11,993 nt of DNA from an uncultured bacterium. Its GTDB lineage: Bacteria > Planctomycetota > UBA1135 > GCA-002686595. The translations under genes were made by a program, and so were the position numbers. Under the pieces are notes generated by a model that had not been told where the DNA came from, searched no databases, and saw only the letters and a program-made list of their open reading frames with translations. Where the stretch lies: contig CADEGS010000138.1 in assembly GCA_902826945.1 (NCBI GenBank), positions 1 through 11,993 of the forward strand, given 5' to 3'. Shown one piece after another: positions 1 through 11,993 of this stretch (within the stretch, counting starts at the first letter, position 1; every line of letters begins with the position of its first letter).

Positions 1-11993
<11,993 letters not shown>

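Overview
The whole window lies inside one very large gene on the minus strand, a multimodular non-ribosomal peptide synthetase (NRPS). A single reading frame (codons at plus-strand positions 1-3, 4-6 and so on, read in reverse complement) stays open from 11993 to 1. I found no in-frame stop, no start and no intergenic gap, so both ends of the gene lie outside the window. About 3997 residues are visible. I could place essentially all core adenylation (A), thiolation (T) and condensation (C) motifs in this one frame, which argues against a frameshift.

Reading in the gene's direction (high to low coordinates), the order is A1 (first few dozen residues missing) - T1 - C1 - A2 - T2 - C2 - A3 - T3 - C3 - A4 - T4 - C4 (C-terminal part missing). 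That is three internal elongation steps flanked by two incomplete modules. All four T domains keep the GGHS phosphopantetheine serine, all four C domains keep the HH pair, and all four A domains keep the A3 loop and the A10 lysine. The line therefore looks functional. There is no epimerisation, methylation, cyclisation, reductase or thioesterase domain here. The segment should add four unmodified L-residues and pass them to at least one more module.

Specificity-pocket residues read by hand against the GrsA numbering give D-V-L-F-V-G-A-M-T-K (A1), D-V-W-W-L-G-G-C-F-K (A2), D-A-L-W-V-G-G-T-F-K (A3) and D-A-F-L-L-G-V-T-F-K (A4). A3 is very close to the classical valine code, A2 looks valine-like, and A4 looks like a branched-aliphatic (isoleucine/valine-type) pocket. 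A1 matches no code I recognise. The visible product would be X - Val-like - Val - Ile/Val-like, a hydrophobic stretch of unknown final identity.

Base composition is extremely G+C rich, with strong use of GCG (Ala), CGC (Arg), CTC (Leu) and GAG (Glu). This suggests a high-GC secondary-metabolite producer. Myxobacterium-like or related high-GC lineages fit, and actinobacteria are an alternative. The window alone does not settle it. The same codon bias creates many long plus-strand open frames rich in Ser/Arg/Ala; these are antisense shadows and are not annotated. I see no RNA genes, mobile elements, CRISPR array, promoter or terminator.
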